64,000 nucleotides of DNA, from positions 3,472,001 to 3,536,000 of the forward strand of contig JAJFPB010000002.1 of the NCBI GenBank assembly GCA_020881915.1, written 5' to 3'. Under the pieces are notes generated by a model. The model saw nothing but the letters and a program-made list of their open reading frames with translations. It was not told the origin of the DNA and ran no database searches. The stretch's first letter is position 1; each line of letters begins with the position of its first letter. This DNA comes from Paramyrothecium sp. XJ0827 (taxonomy: Eukaryota; Ascomycota; Sordariomycetes; Hypocreales; Stachybotryaceae). Position numbers and translations under genes: made by a program. Positions 31,865-47,100 of this stretch are shown in pieces.

Positions 31865-32390
31865 TAATTAAACTTTTATAAAATATCTCTTTAATTAGCT
31901 TAATATATTATAAGAAAGTAATAATATATAGTTTTAGGAGTTAATAAATAATAAAGATTACTTTTTAAATTTATTTTTATACTAATATTAAAGATCTAGT
32001 TCTTAAAGAATTACTTAAATATATAGTTCTTTAATAGTATACATAATATAAATTACTATAAAATATTAATATATATTATCTATAAAATAATATTTATATA
32101 TAAAATCTTCTATATTATTACTATATTTATTAGTAAAAAACTATAATATAATATATTTAAATTATTAAGTAAATATTAGTATTAATAAGGGAATTTAATA
32201 TTAAATAATCTTAAGTTATAATTATTAATTATAAAATTACTTTAATAAAGGCTCTTAATATATATATTATCTTTTAAGAAGTTTTATATATTTTTATTAT
32301 TAATATATTAATAAGAATATTCTTATTAAATATAAGGGCTTTTTAAAAAGTAATAAAGAATTTAATTATTAAGGAAATTACTTAAAGTTC
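31865..32390. other. AT-rich stretch, no identifiable element
   Basis: Follows the split miniature element. Contains no recognisable coding or terminal repeat; short words resemble the centre of the foldback-like family. Confidence 0.4.
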
Positions 32391-32974
32391 TAGTAGAGTA
32401 GTAATAGGTATACTATAGGATATTATTAGGTATACTGTAATTACTAGGTATACTATAAATGAGGGGTAGATCTACTAAGTATCTTAAAAATCTTATATAA
32501 TAGAAGTCTATATATTATATTAAATTTAAATCTTAATAATATAGTTTTAAGTACTAAAAATATATATATTTAGTAATATTATATTTTTAATTATATTTAA
32601 TATATTTTTATTAGAATTTATAGAAGTAATATAAAATACTCTAAGATAAATAGCTACTTTAAGTATCTTTAAAGTACCTTAAATTCTTTAAGCCTATTAT
32701 AATTATATATAGTTATATAATAATAAATATAAAAAGTTTTAGATATAACTAGCTATTAATTATATCTATATTATTTAAAATTATATTTATAAGTATTTTA
32801 GTTATTTAATTATAGAATTCTAAATAGAATATTTACTTTAAGAGACCTTATTCTACCTTACCTAATATAGCTAGTTAGGGGGGTTTTATTCGTAAGATTT
32901 ACAGTATACCTAGCAATTACAGTACACCTAATAATATCCTATAGTATACCTATTACTACTCTTCTAGTATTAAT
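32391..32974. mobile_element. Short TIR element with AGGTATACT iterations
   Basis: A 584-bp unit bounded by inverted repeats of about 70 bp: left 32391-32460, right 32898-32974. Each arm carries three spaced AGGTATACT/AGGTGTACT words. The right arm keeps CpA-containing versions (ACAGTATACC, AGTACACCT), so it is little mutated. The interior is AT-rich with no coding. No target duplication could be defined, and the class is unknown. Confidence 0.65.
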
Positions 32975-33360
32975 ATACTTTTTATAGCTTAAGTTATACT
33001 TATTAATAATTACTTAAAGAAGTAATTTAAGAAGGAATATAATATATTTATTAAAAATCCTAATTAATTAATTAATACTAAAAATATACTTTTAAAATCT
33101 AAATTTAATTATAAAAAGAGAAGCTTATATCTTACTTTATTACTATTACTTTATTACTTTATAAAAATACGAAATTTATATTTTTATATTATATTAATTC
33201 TTATGAATATTAAAATTATATTTAAATTAAAAGAAATAAAGTAATTCTTCTAAAGTAATTTACGTTCTTTATTATTAAAAATAAAAGTTAATTTAAAGGT
33301 ACTTTTATTTTATAAAAAATACTAAATAACTTAAGTTTATAAGATTTAATTACTTTTAAA

Positions 33361-33572
33361 TAAGTATAGGAAACTAGTTAACTAGAAAATAGTTATCTTT
33401 ATAGGCTTATATATAAAATATAAGCTATAATTCTATATATAAATATATCTAAGGCTAGTAGGACTATATAGAAATAAATATAATATATTAATTATTTAAT
33501 TAAATAGAATTAAAATAATTAGTAATTAACTAGTAGTAACTAGAATGTAATTAACTAGACTTTCTAAGCCTA
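33361..33572. mobile_element. 212-bp hAT-type miniature element
   Basis: The mutated ends TAAGTATAGGAAAC and TTTCTAAGCCTA correspond base for base to the family ends with C/T and G/A changes. It is flanked by the perfect 8-bp duplication CTTTTAAA (33353-33360 and 33573-33580). It is inserted in the foldback-like centre sequence. Confidence 0.85.
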
Positions 33573-33910
33573 CTTTTAAATATATTAAGGCCTTTAAGAG
33601 ATTTAAGGTAGAAGAGATTATAATTATTATATTACTACCTTTTTAATATTTATAGTATTATTTCTTAAGAAGTATATTACTACTAAATTTAAAGTATAAT
33701 AGCTCTTTTAATTAAATATATATAAAATAAATATAAGAATATTAAGAATATATTAATAAATATTATTTTTAAAGCTAATTATAATAAATTTTTATTATTA
33801 TAATTACTAGAAATAAGAGCTATATAAATATTATAAGTAATTATATATATTTTTATAATAAATTTTAAAGTACTTAAAGTAATAAAGAAAATAGGAATAC
33901 TATAAATAGT

Positions 33911-34015
33911 AATAAAGACTTATATTAAGTATTACTTAAATTATTATTAAAGACTTATATTAAGTATTACTTAAATTATTATTAAAGACTTATATTAAGT
34001 ATTACTTAAATTATT
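33911..34015. repeat. 35-bp tandem repeat, three copies
   Basis: Three near-identical head-to-tail copies of a unit with GACTTATATTAAGTATTACT. The related sequence around 20990-21110 (reverse) has the unit once, so the triplication happened in this copy. Confidence 0.85.
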
Positions 34016-35600
34016 ATTAAAGAGATTTATATAAAGTAATTACTAAATAAATTAAATTCTAAAAATAATAATAATAATAAATTAAGATAATATAATTAAT
34101 TAAGCTTTTTATATAATATTTTTAAATTATATTAATTTTATATTTTATATATAAAATATTAAAGAAATTAATAATATATTAATTTTTTTAAAAATAAATA
34201 AAAATAAGAATTAAAGTTTAATTTTATTTATTATAAAAATAATAAGTAAATATTAATTTATAATAAATATAAAATTAGGTTTTTCAAGAATATTAAATAG
34301 AGATATAAATATAATAAAAATAATTTAATAAGAGAATTTAATATCTAAAATATTAAATATAATAATAATAAAGTTAATAATAAAGATATATAAAATATTA
34401 TAAATACTTATAAGACTTAGTTATTAATTCTTATATAGAAGAATTTAATAAAGTTATTTAAGTATTATTATATTATTAAGATTTAAATAAATCTTATAAT
34501 TATAATTATAATAATATTAATTATAAAACTAAAGTTAATATTATATTAAGTTCTATAATAATATATATTATTTACTTTAATAAAATTTAAATAAATTATA
34601 ATAATAAAATTATTTATTTAAAAAATAATAATATAAAAATCTACTTATTTCTTTATTTATTATAATTAAAATCTTCTATAAATCTCTTTATTAAAAATAT
34701 TAAAATAAAAATATTTTTTATAATTTTAATATTTATTAAGATATTTTTATATTAAATTTAATATAAAATTTAATAAATAAGATCTCTTAAATAAAATAAT
34801 TAATAAAATTAAATATTAATTAATATAATATAAATTTTTTTAAAAATAATTAAAATAAATATAAAAATAAAAATAAATTATAATATAATTTAAAAAGAAT
34901 TTTTAATAAAATAAAAAGAATTTTTAATAAATAATCTTATAAAGAGCTTTATAAATTTAAAAATTACTAAATTACTAAGTTATTAAGAATATTTATTTAT
35001 AACTTCTAATTATAAAAATACTTTATAAAATCTTATAATTTTTATATTTTTTATTATTTTAAGATTTTTTAAAAAATAATTAATATTTAATTTTATAATT
35101 AAAGTTTATTATTTAAAAAAATCTTATTTATTAAATATTTTTAAAAATTTAATATAAAAATTTTAAAAATTATAAAAATCTTTAAAATTATAAAAATAAT
35201 TTTTATTTTAATAAAAGATATTTATATATTTTTTTTTAAATTAATAATTTTTATAATTTAATTTAATTTAATTAAAATAAATAATATATATTATTATAAA
35301 TCTTAAATTTTAATTTTATTATTAATATTATTATAATTATAATTATAATATTTATTTAAATATATATAATAAAAATCTTAATAATATAATAATATTTTAA
35401 TAAATTTAATAAATTTTTATATATTAAAATAAATAATTTAAATTTTATAAGTATTTATAATATATTATATTATATATATTTTTATTATTAATTTTATTAT
35501 TATTATATTTAAGATTTTAAATATTAAAACTTTTTATTAAAAATCTTTTATTATATTTTATATTTTTTAATTTAAATTATTTTAATATATTTTTAATAAA
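34016..35600. mobile_element. Foldback-family remnants, two diverging arms
   Basis: About 34340-34760 matches the right arm and 35140-35560 the left arm of the element at 19130-22990, but here in the reverse order, with centre sequence outside them (33590-34340 and possibly beyond 35600). This looks like two partial copies joined back to back. Heavily AT-rich. Confidence 0.45.
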
Positions 35601-36677
35601 ATATATTTTATATAAATATATAATATTTAATATAATTTTAATTTTTAAATTAAATTCTAATTTTATTAAAATTAATAAAAAAAAATTAAAAATAAATAAA
35701 AAACTTATAAAATATATAACTTTATATATTTAAATTTTATTTATTTATTTATTATTATAAAATAAAATAAAAAATATAAATTTATTAATTAAATATAAAT
35801 TATTTAAATTTATTAAAAAACTTCTTAATATTTAAATCTATATTTTATTATATTAAATTACTTTTTAAATTATTTATAATATAAAAATAAAATTATATAA
35901 TTTTAAATAAAAATATAAAAATATATATTATATTTTAATTTTTTATTAAATTTTAATAAATAAAAATAAAAATAAAACTAAAAATATTATTTATTTTAAG
36001 ATTTTAGTATTATTATATTATAATTATTAATTTTATTTAGTAATAAATATATTATTATTTTATTAGTAATTTTATTAATTACTTTAAGTAATAATATAAA
36101 TTATTTTTAATATAAAGTAAGAGCTTATATTATAATATAAGTTAATTAATTATAATTTTATAATTACTTTATTTATAATTAATAAATTTAATTTATATAT
36201 ATTTATTATTAAAATTAAATATATAATAAGTAAATATGAATAAATTAAGAACTTTATATTTAATATTAAATACTTTTAAATAATTATATTAATTATTAAT
36301 AATATTATTTTTATTAATTTAAAGAATAAATAAATTATAATTATAATTATATATAAAATAATATAATTTAATATTATTATTACTATAATTAAAATAAGTA
36401 AATATTAAAAATCTTTATAAATAAATATTAATTTAATTACTTTTTCTTTAAATTTAATATAATTAATTAAATTAAATAAAATACTTATAATATAATATAA
36501 AATATTTTCTATTTTTACTAGAATTTATTAAAAATAATTTATTAAAATATATTAAATTATTTAATATATACTTTTCTAAATAAATAATTTAAATTTTTAT
36601 AAAATACTAATAAATATTTAATAATTTAATTTAATTTCTTTAAAATATAATTTAATAAGTTCTAAACTTTTAATTAA
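35601..36677. other. AT-rich stretch, no identifiable element
   Basis: Almost pure A and T. Part may be foldback-family centre sequence, but nothing firm can be said. Confidence 0.4.
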
Positions 36678-36871
36678 TAAATATAATAAATATAATAAAT
36701 ATAATAAATATAATAAATATAATAAATATAATAAATATAATAAATATAATAAATATAATAAATATAATAAATATAATAAATATAATAAATATAATAAATA
36801 TAATAAATATAATAAATATAATAAATATAATAAATATAATAAATATAATAAATATAATAAATATAATAAAT
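36678..36871. repeat. 9-bp minisatellite (ATAAATATA)n
   Basis: About 21 perfect head-to-tail copies of a 9-bp unit containing no C or G. Confidence 0.95.
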
Positions 36872-37074
36872 CTTAAATAAAGTTAATTAAGTTTTATATT
36901 ATTTATTTATAATTATTACTATATTATATTAGAATTTATTTAATAAGTCTTATTTAAATATAATTAAAGTAATATTAAAGAAAGTAATTAAGTCTAGATT
37001 TACTATAAAATAACTTATATTTATATATAGTTAGTAAACTTAATTTTTATATATTAAATAACTAAATATATAAA

Positions 37075-37205
37075 ATAACTAAATATAATATATATATATA
37101 TATATAATAAGTATAATAATATAATATATATATATATATATAATAAGTATAATAATATAATATATATATATATATATAATAAGTATAATAATATAATAAG
37201 TATAA
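37075..37205. repeat. 36-bp tandem repeat
   Basis: Three copies of a 36-bp unit with an ATAAGTATAATAATATAATA core and a TA tract. Confidence 0.85.
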
Positions 37206-37340
37206 TAGTTCTTATTATACCTTATAAGTAATCTTTCTAGGATTTTTTAAAAATTAAATTTTATAATAAAATAGCTAATATTATTTATATAGCTTCTAAT
37301 AAGGATTTTCTACTTTAAATAAATCTATAGAAAATATAGA

Positions 37341-37357
37341 TTAACCCTAACCCTATT
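37341..37357. other. Short interstitial telomere-like tract
   Basis: TTAACCCTAACCCTATT holds two CCCTAA units, the usual filamentous-fungal telomere repeat, in DNA otherwise almost without CCC. The motif lacks CpA on both strands, so RIP would spare it. Two units could also be chance. Confidence 0.35.
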
Positions 37358-37975
37358 AAATAGAGATCTTTCCTTATCTTAGCCCCACTTTTCTAATATC
37401 TCTTTATATATATAACTTAGATTTCTTATAGATTTATATATAATAAATATCTTAATTATTAACTTATCTTTAAATTCTTATATATTTTAAATAAAGCTTT
37501 AATTTTTAAAAAATAATAGAAAAACTAATTATAAGGTATAATAAGAACTATTATACTTATTATATTATTATACTTATTATATATATATATATTATATATA
37601 ACCATATAAGAGATATTATTAATTACTTTAATAAAAAGAAATAAGTTTAATAATAATATATAGAAGAATCCTATAATATATTAGTACTAAGGTATATATA
37701 TATAATTATATATTTTTAATATAGATTTTATATATAATATTTTATTTTATTTCTTATTTTCTAATATTAATTAATTATTTTCCTTTATAGTAATATCTTT
37801 TACTTAATTTAATTTTCTTTATTATTAGTTATCTTACTATATTAAAAGCTAAGGTTAGTCTTTTTTTAGAAGGGGATAATTAGTAGATATATATTAGTAT
37901 ATAGTTATATATCTATATATATAGCTATATATTTGTAGCTATAGCTAGCTAGAGAGCAATCTAACTTCTACATAC

Positions 37976-41121
<3,146 letters not shown>

Positions 41122-41856
41122 CTCATACTTCACAATTAATAACCGCAATGTATGTGATGGAATGGTGTCTCGATGCACTCATATCTTTGAGTGTTCCATC
41201 GCCGTCAGCAGGCTTGCAGTGATTGACCGGTACCAGACTAGCCATAGATGTTTTTGAAGGAGCAATCATAAGCCTGTATCGTCCCGTAGCCATGCCTGGC
41301 AGTGCGCACAGCTATAATGACTTGATTACGCCCTGATTGTCCCTTGGAGCGGGCAGCAAATTATAACCTTTGCACCATTGAGATCGCCAACAACGTGAGG
41401 AATGAATCGAAGACAACCTTCGTCCAGTGTGTGGTTTTTTTGTAGATTGACTGTCTCGTGCAACCTAGAAAGAGTGTAGGAACCAAGTCCCATGTGGATC
41501 TTCAGCTTGCAGTGTCTCCATGAATACTTGCATACACCGAACTTACCTTCCTCGGCGAACCAAAGTGCCAAACCACAGGTTACTGCCAAGCTTTGGGAAT
41601 ACCAATGATTACATAATACATTGCATGCTGGTTCGTCTCACTCATGTCTTTTTAGTGTTCCATCCTGGCCTTATCTTATCTATGACCCTAGCCACGCACG
41701 CCCCCTGCTTTTTTAGGGCAGATTGCCGGGGCACACACATTTTCTCTTTCGGCGGAGCGCAGCATCTTCTTTCAAACTTCTTCACCTCATCAACTCGCCA
41801 GAAAATTTCCACCGGCACGCAAACCACGAGCCTCTGCCGCCCTCACAACCGCAATC
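41122..41856. other. Intergenic region SEC23-RPL12
   Basis: Holds the SEC23 3' end and the RPL12 promoter and leader. The last 200 bp are pyrimidine-rich, typical of a highly expressed gene. No further gene is supported. Confidence 0.6.
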
Positions 41857-42568
41857 ATGCGTAAGTTTCTTGCATTCAAACATGAAACCTCAAAACTGAT
41901 TTCTCTCGCTAGCTCCCAAGGTCGACCCCAATGAAGTGAAGATCATGTTGGTAATACCGATGTCCTGAAGCAAATGGCAGCACTGACACGGGTTTCTAGC
42001 CATCTCCGAGCCACTGGTGGTGAGGTTGGTGCATCGTCTGCTCTGGCTCCTAAGATTGGACCTCTCGGTCTGTCGCCCAAGAAGGTCGGAGAAGACATTG
42101 CGAAGGCTACTGGTGACTGGGTAAGTTTCCAACGCGCCTCTCGCGCTCAGACAGAATACGATTAACAATTGTCCAGAAAGGCTTGCGCGTAACTGTCAAG
42201 CTTACCATCCAAAACCGTCAAGCCGCTGTCTCTGTCGTCCCTACGGCCTCTTCTCTGATCATCAGGGCCCTGAAGGAGCCCCCTCGTGATCGCAAGAAGG
42301 AGAAGAACATCAAGCACAACAAGTCTGTCAGCCTGGACGAGATCATCGATATTGCTCGCACCATGCGCTACAAGTCTTTCTCCAAGGAGCTCAAGGGAAC
42401 GGTCAAGGAGATCTTGGGTACTGCCTACAGTGTCGGCTGCCAGGTTGACGGCAAGCCCCCCAAGGTTATCATTGAAGCCATTGACAATGGTGACATCGAC
42501 AGTAAGCACATATCACCATGTTGCCGAATGTGGCCACGCTGACCTTTTTGATAGTTCCTGAAGAGTAG
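41857..42568 (+). CDS. RPL12: 60S ribosomal protein L12 (uL11)
   Basis: uL11 forms the base of the ribosomal P-stalk, contacting the GTPase-associated rRNA centre where elongation factors bind. Five exons (41857-41860, 41913-41946, 42000-42120, 42177-42501, 42555-42568) give 165 residues, as in yeast. The first exon carries only ATG plus one base, so the protein begins [20 protein letters not shown]. Highly conserved stretches follow, such as [27 protein letters not shown] and [15 protein letters not shown], ending DIDIPEE. Intron 2 uses a GTTGGT donor; the alternative GTAATA donor four bases later would break the reading frame. The tiny first exon and four introns in about 500 coding bases suit a fungal ribosomal protein gene. 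Identification is secure. Confidence 0.97.
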
Positions 42569-44187
42569 ATGTGATATTCTACCATTACAAACAATGAATG
42601 AAACACCATGGACATGAATCCAGGTCTGATGAGCCACTGGAATCCTCACTGATTTTTCTACCACGCCATGAATGACTTTTGATACTATGGATATGATTCG
42701 TGATGACTGAATGCCATGACCCTTGACTCACTCTGAGATTGTCCAATCTGCTCGATGGGCCATCTCTATTTTTGTCCAAGGAAGATTAAGCTTCAAGCAA
42801 ACCGCATACTCACCGCGACACCCTGCGATCTTCGCACAAATGGGTGTAGTGGTCCATTAGACCGGCCTACATTTTTGTTTCCTCCCTTGGGGTGGTCATA
42901 ATCATTTGATCGACTTGAGTCTCGAGGTAGGTTTTTACCGAATTTCGAGATGTTACATGTTCCGATGTGATGCGGACCTAGATGGATTATGGGTATGACA
43001 CCCACCGCCTCAGGTTGAACCCCATTTTCTGCTGCTTCAACCGTTGATCTACTCACATGACCACTTTACGTTGTTTTAAAGCGTACCGTAGTAAGGCACT
43101 GTGTTAGTGGATATGAGACTCATTTGCAACGAGTTGATGCGAAAACGAGATCGGAGTATTGTCGATAAGTTTTTATTTTACTTATTTATTTTAATGAATA
43201 CATACATATATAATATCATCATTAATATTCAAAAATTCATTATGTACAGTCATACCTTTAGTCAACAGCCGTCTGATAAACGGCTTTGACTGGCTTGATG
43301 AGAGGTGCTCTAATGACACAGTTATGTTTGCTCGTACAGGAAATTTCCTCTCTGTCTTGTTCTTTCTCTGATAGGGTGGTTATGGCACTCCATGTTCTGG
43401 ATCAATTGGTGTGTCCAATTTGCTGCCTCCCTCCTAAGTACTGAGATACAGTAGGGTAGCGATTACAGATCGAGACCGATTCGATGGAGGGGGGCCAGGT
43501 GTCACATCTAAGGTACCTTACTAAAGTACCCCCATTGAGCGGAGTATACTTGCCAGTGCACTGACAGGTACTAGCAGGTATCCACTGAGCATCAAAGGTA
43601 CCCTCCACATGCGAACGGAGGTACCCTCCTACCCACCAACTCCTGCCCATTACGTGCGTGTACTTTGAGGATCTCACAACAGCACCATGGCGCAGCACAC
43701 CACCATAACCAATCTAACACCGCCTGGTCGGCGTCGTATCCCTTTCTACCCATCTCACCCACCGATACATGTTTGCCTACTTGGCACTCATGTATCACCG
43801 CATCGCGAATCTGACAACATCGCCGCCCATCCTCCTGACCACATCTCACTCGAAGATACCCCCGCGCTTCACGAAATTCATTGACCGTCCCCCTCGCGTC
43901 GCTTCAGACGCTGCTGCCAGTAGACCTCGCGCGGATTCATTGGCGATCTATCTAACGAACCCGGGGATGTGCGCTCACCGGCTTACTCGCAGTCTATAGT
44001 CCTGGGCGTTGGTCTTGCCCTCGCCGGTCTCGTCAACTCTAGATGCCAGTTGATGACCGCTTCAGCCATGCTATAAACGGCGGGCTGTAAGCCAGTGCTA
44101 TTTGATTTGCGCGCGTTGTCCTCTTTTCAACATTATTTCCAACCATCGCAGCGAGTCGTTTAATCGCCGTCGTTATCGCGTTCGGGC
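42569..44187. other. Intergenic region RPL12 to GT41 gene
   Basis: About 1.6 kb with no supportable gene. An AT-rich patch lies at 43160-43250. From 43430 to 43640 there is a cluster of GGTACC/AGTACC words (for example at 43513, 43597 and 43620), probably promoter sequence of the next gene. Confidence 0.5.
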
Positions 44188-47100
44188 ATGTTGCCCCTAC
44201 TTCAGATGCATCCTCAAGCGGTGCCGCCGTTTCCCACGAACCTCGATTCATTCGCAGCAGGTCTGCCCGAACATAACAACCTGGCGTCTCCGCAGTACTA
44301 TCCCCATGATGCCGACGCGGCTCGTCAATGTTCCTTTCCGATCCGAACGTCTCGGCCTTCTGCAAGAAGCGGGACGGCGGGACCTGTGCCACTCTACGCG
44401 TCCCTGCCAGAGCACAACCTCCGCCGAAAAACGCCAAATGGAACCATTGATGCTGGCTACGATGGTTCTCCGACCCAGCTCTCGCCCAGCTCCCGCCCAT
44501 TGAAACACATGATTCTCACCGGGCATCTCAACCCTAGTTATTCGCTTCGAAGCGCCAATCCCTTACCTCTCCATCAGACTGTGACCCAAACCGAAGCCTC
44601 CACTGCTCAAGGCTCCACTGGTGATGATCGTGTAGACTGGACGCCGCGACATGCATTCAACGGCAGTGACAATTCGGCGCATCATGGTTATGGAGCCTTC
44701 TCTCCCATGAATCGATACTTATTCCAGTTCGACCCTCAACACCACGTATACCAACCCGTCATACCATCGAACGAGCACAATGTCCGAGCTTTCTGCCCAC
44801 CGCCTACCCCAGTGAATGAATCGCTCCCTTTCGGCCATACTAAGTGGCAGACCAATTTTCCGCCGCAGCACTATCAGAGCTTTTCAAAGCGCCCCTCCAT
44901 AAATCCTGATGTATCGAATGACGCTTTGGCTGCTCAGCAAAAGATTTGGCCTTCTCTCAACGAAGCTGTATCGCAAAACGTTACACTCAACGTTCGACAC
45001 AACTCCTATCTCGATTCGAACCACTACTTTTTACCATCAGCGACCGACTTGAGACGTAACACGTTCAGTGGAAACAATCCAGCCTATCCCCAGTTTAAAG
45101 ACAAGGCGTTACTACAGGCCCACAAGAGTTATGCGGACCTGTTAGTCTATTTACAAGCTACAAAGCGACTCCACCAAGGCAGAGCATCTTCCAGCGCGCA
45201 GCAGCCGTCTCGACTATTCATATATCCTAAGCCGCCGAAACCCACTGTTCAAGTACAAACTCCTTCCACTGCTGGCTCCACCTCTGGTGTCAAACTGTGT
45301 CGAAATCAAGATGTCGACAATAGATATCGCAACCAGTATCAGATACTAGGACCGCATAAACCATCTTTAGCCGGCCAAGGCTTTTGTTCGCGGGCACCTG
45401 GCTACGCGGAGCCAGACAATATATTTGCTGGACGGGATGAGTCTCGGGGCTTTCCAGTTGTTGACTATACTGAACAGAGCTTTTATGTGCCATTCCCTAA
45501 CCCGGTTCCACAAGCACACACAACTACGGTCGCTCATGCGAGGTCGTCGCTTCAACTTATCCAAGATTTATGTGAGCAAAGCGAGTGGAAGTGGGTAGAC
45601 GGACTGTTATTGGCTGGGTGCCTTCAGTACGGCTTGGAGCAGTACGACGATGCATTGCAGTCATTCTCAAGAATCACGGAACTGATACCAAGGTACGTTT
45701 TATCAAGGAAATACGTGCCGACTGTATCCAGGGTCTGACGTTATCTGCAGCCACATTGAAGCTATTGCCAATACCGCCGCCACTTTGTACTGCCTGAATC
45801 GTCAAGCAGAGGCCGAAGAGCGGTGGCTTGACGCAGTGAAGCTCCGCCCTGACTATCTCGAAGCTGCTGAGCATCTTGTTGGCCTTCTTTACAGGAAAAG
45901 AAGCAAGGAAGCTATTGAGATTATCGATCATGTTCAACAGGCTCTCAAGATATCTCGGACACCATGTCCGCCTACAGATAACCCTGCGACATTACTTGAC
46001 GCCCACCGCATCCCCGATGAGGGCATTCTGAGGAGGCACAACTCTAACCTAGAGACACTAGCTTCCGGGCAGCCTTACCAGTTGTCTTGGGATCAAACGA
46101 TTATGAGATCCCAAGCCGCAGGTTTTGGTTCTAGCGGGTATGCCCTTCCCGGTGAAGAAAACGGGCGTATTCTTGCCCTGGTCCATGCCAAAGGCACCAT
46201 GCTTTACAGTCTGAGGGATATTGGGAAGGCTTCCGAAGCATTCGAAGAGGCTGTACTCATCAGCGTTGGGCGATGTATGACTGGTACACAGGATCTCGTA
46301 CAACGCATTCGTGCTGTCCTATCGGCTCCACAAAGATTGCCGACCTCTATAACGCCATCACAATCGCTGCTTCCTCTGCTCCTACCTCCTGAGAAGGCAC
46401 GTCTTACAGCCCAACTCGTCTTTCATGGCAGAGGGGAACTGCCCGGTCTTGTCCATGTTCCTGATGGTGGGCCGAAAAGAGCCGCTGTTCAGACCACAAG
46501 CAACTCGCTCCTTTCTCTAGCCAAAATTTTTCAGGATAGCGTGTCTAGTGGTGCAACCGAGCCGAACAAGCTCGGTCAACCTTCCGGCGTGGGAGACATT
46601 CTGGCATTATACTACCTATCCCTATCTTTGCAAGAAAGTCCATCAACTGCGAATAATGTCGGCATTTTACTTGCTGGCGTGCAACATGTCGCGGCTACCC
46701 AAACAGTGCAATTACTCGGTACTCTGCCGTCCCAACCAAGCATGCCAGGCATCCCACCAGGCAGTGGCTTGGCTTTGGCTTTGGCATACTATCATTATGG
46801 ACTACGGCTAGATCCTAAGCACGTTCATCTCCATACCAATCTCGGCAGCCTTCTGAAAGATATTGGACAGTTAGACTTGGCTATCCAGATGTATGAGCGA
46901 GCAGTGTCTTGCGATGGGACCTTTGATATTGCCCTGACAAACCTGGCCAATGCCGTCAAGGACAGGGGTCGCATCAAGGATGCCATCAGCTATTACAGGC
47001 GCGCTGTTGCCTCTAACCCCAGCTTTGCTGAAGCTGTTTGCGGCCTGTTGACTGCTCTAAATTCGGTGTGCGACTGGCGCGGCCGCGGTGGGGTGATGCT

